Assembly: GCF_031846245.1 (NCBI RefSeq)
Contig: NZ_JAVRIC010000015.1
Location: forward strand, 1 to 64,000
DNA: 64,000 nucleotides
Reading direction: 5' to 3'
Source of the DNA: Banduia mediterranea
Lineage (GTDB): Bacteria; Pseudomonadota; Gammaproteobacteria; Nevskiales; Nevskiaceae
Both the position numbers and the translations under genes were made by a program. Below the pieces are notes generated by a model, which saw only the letters and a program-made list of their open reading frames with translations, ran no database searches and was not told the origin of the DNA. Below, in pieces: positions 63,312-64,000 of the stretch (within the stretch, counting starts at the first letter, position 1; each line of letters begins with the position of its first letter).

Positions 63312-64000
63312 TCAGATCACGTACAGATCCACGTACTCGTGAACCGGCATAGCCTCCAGCGAGGCCTGATCCAGGGATACGTTGAAGATCGCCTTCTGCT
63401 GTTTGTCCGGGAACATGCGCGCCAGATTGGTCCGGAACTTCGCCTCCAGCAGCGGGATGCCTTCTTCGCGACGGCGCTTGTGGCCCACCGGATATTCCAC
63501 AAGCACCTCGTCCAGACGGCTGCCGTCGCGAAATTCCACTGTCAGCGCATTGGCGATGCTGCGCTTGTCGGGATCGTGATAGTCGCGTGTGAACTGCGGA
63601 TCTTCCACGCATTGCATCGTGTCGCGCAGGGCGTCGATGCGCGGGTCGGCGGCCACCCCGTTCTCGTAGTCGGCTGAGGTCAGGCGCCCGAACAGTATCG
63701 CCACCGCCACCATGTATTGAATGCAATGATCGCGGTCAGCCGGATTGTCGAGTGGCCCGGTCTTGTCGATGATGCGCAGGCAGGCCTGCTGCGTGCGAAT
63801 CGTGATTTTCGCGATGTCGTCCGCCGTGCGGCCCTGTTGCTTGAGCAGGCCGTGGACCCGGATCGCCGCCTCGGCGCCGGTCTGGCCGTGAAACTCGGCC
63901 GGGAAACTGATCTTGAACAGGATGTTCTCCATCACGTAGCTGCCGTAGGGCCGCTGGAACGCGAACGGTTTGCCGCCGAAGCTCACGTCGTAGAAGCCCC
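63312..64000 (-). CDS. MmgE/PrpD family protein (2-methylcitrate dehydratase-like), partial
   Basis: The C-terminal 229 residues of a PrpD-fold dehydratase: GFYDVSFGGKPFAFQRPYGS, YVMENILFKISFPAEFHGQT, then IRTQQACLRIIDKTGPLDNP, ADRDHCIQYMVAVAILFGRL and VEFRDGSRLDEVLVEYPVGH. In PrpD the protein dehydrates 2-methylcitrate in propionate breakdown. The gene continues past the window's right edge, as the reading frame is open to base 64000. The ending (DQASLEAMPVHEYVDLYVI) is complete. Confidence 0.9.
   Translation of the reverse strand, partial: GFYDVSFGGKPFAFQRPYGSYVMENILFKISFPAEFHGQTGAEAAIRVHGLLKQQGRTADDIAKITIRTQQACLRIIDKTGPLDNPADRDHCIQYMVAVAILFGRLTSADYENGVAADPRIDALRDTMQCVEDPQFTRDYHDPDKRSIANALTVEFRDGSRLDEVLVEYPVGHKRRREEGIPLLEAKFRTNLARMFPDKQQKAIFNVSLDQASLEAMPVHEYVDLYVI

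Overview
This window is GC-rich DNA with proteobacterial gene content: htpG, cstA, the pqi/MCE operon, serA, fabH, zwf, an AdhB-like cytochrome c, an old yellow enzyme, an MpaB-type oxygenase and diguanylate cyclases. Together with a heat-shock (sigma-32) promoter and an FNR/Anr box of standard form, this suggests a free-living gammaproteobacterium, perhaps near Nevskiales/Solimonadaceae or Xanthomonadales. That placement is inference from gene content only.

Layout. 0-2.3 kb is an eroded edge: a broken VOC gene, an antitoxin-like remnant, and a type IB topoisomerase whose 3' end is replaced by an IS256-type transposase fragment. 2.3-11 kb holds a GH13 glucosidase, a CaCA antiporter, a SEC-C protein, zwf and a TPR-GGDEF protein. 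11-25.4 kb is a complete type I-G (formerly I-U) CRISPR-Cas locus read on the minus strand: WYL-PIN regulator, cas3, a small antitoxin-like gene, a Fic-Csx17 fusion, csb1 (cas7), csb2 (cas5-cas6), cas4, cas1, cas2, leader, and an array of 26 repeats and 25 spacers. A VapBC pair lies inside the operon on the opposite strand. 25.5-36 kb carries astD, gabD, a CrtI-like oxidoreductase, an XRE-cupin regulator with a truncated haemoglobin, a crotonase and pqiA-pqiA-pqiB-pqiC. 36-51 kb carries htpG, LOG, a cyclophilin, cstA with a CC-tail protein and an ArsA-type ATPase, an anchored surface protein, OYE, serA, a CASTOR/POLLUX-like channel and a pentahaem cytochrome c. 51-64 kb carries usp, an M49-like protein, mpaB, a thioesterase, a dienelactone hydrolase, transposase remnants, a decayed exopolysaccharide segment, fabH, a GGDEF protein, a cobalamin-binding protein, a truncated LMW-PTP and the end of a prpD-like gene.

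The outstanding region is the CRISPR locus. It combines an adaptive immune system with three toxin-type modules: a Fic domain fused to the N-terminus of the large Cascade subunit, with a VbhA-like inhibitor just upstream; a PIN domain fused to the WYL regulator; and VapBC. The Cas4-Cas1 fusion usual for this subtype is split by a single in-frame amber codon. These features suggest a Cas operon wired to, or protected by, toxin-antitoxin logic.

Caution. Several genes (WYL regulator, thioesterase, a GGDEF gene, the VOC remnant, possibly the antitoxin-Fic junction) show apparent single-base frameshifts. These may be real decay or uncorrected sequence errors, so claims that rest on one base should be verified from reads.
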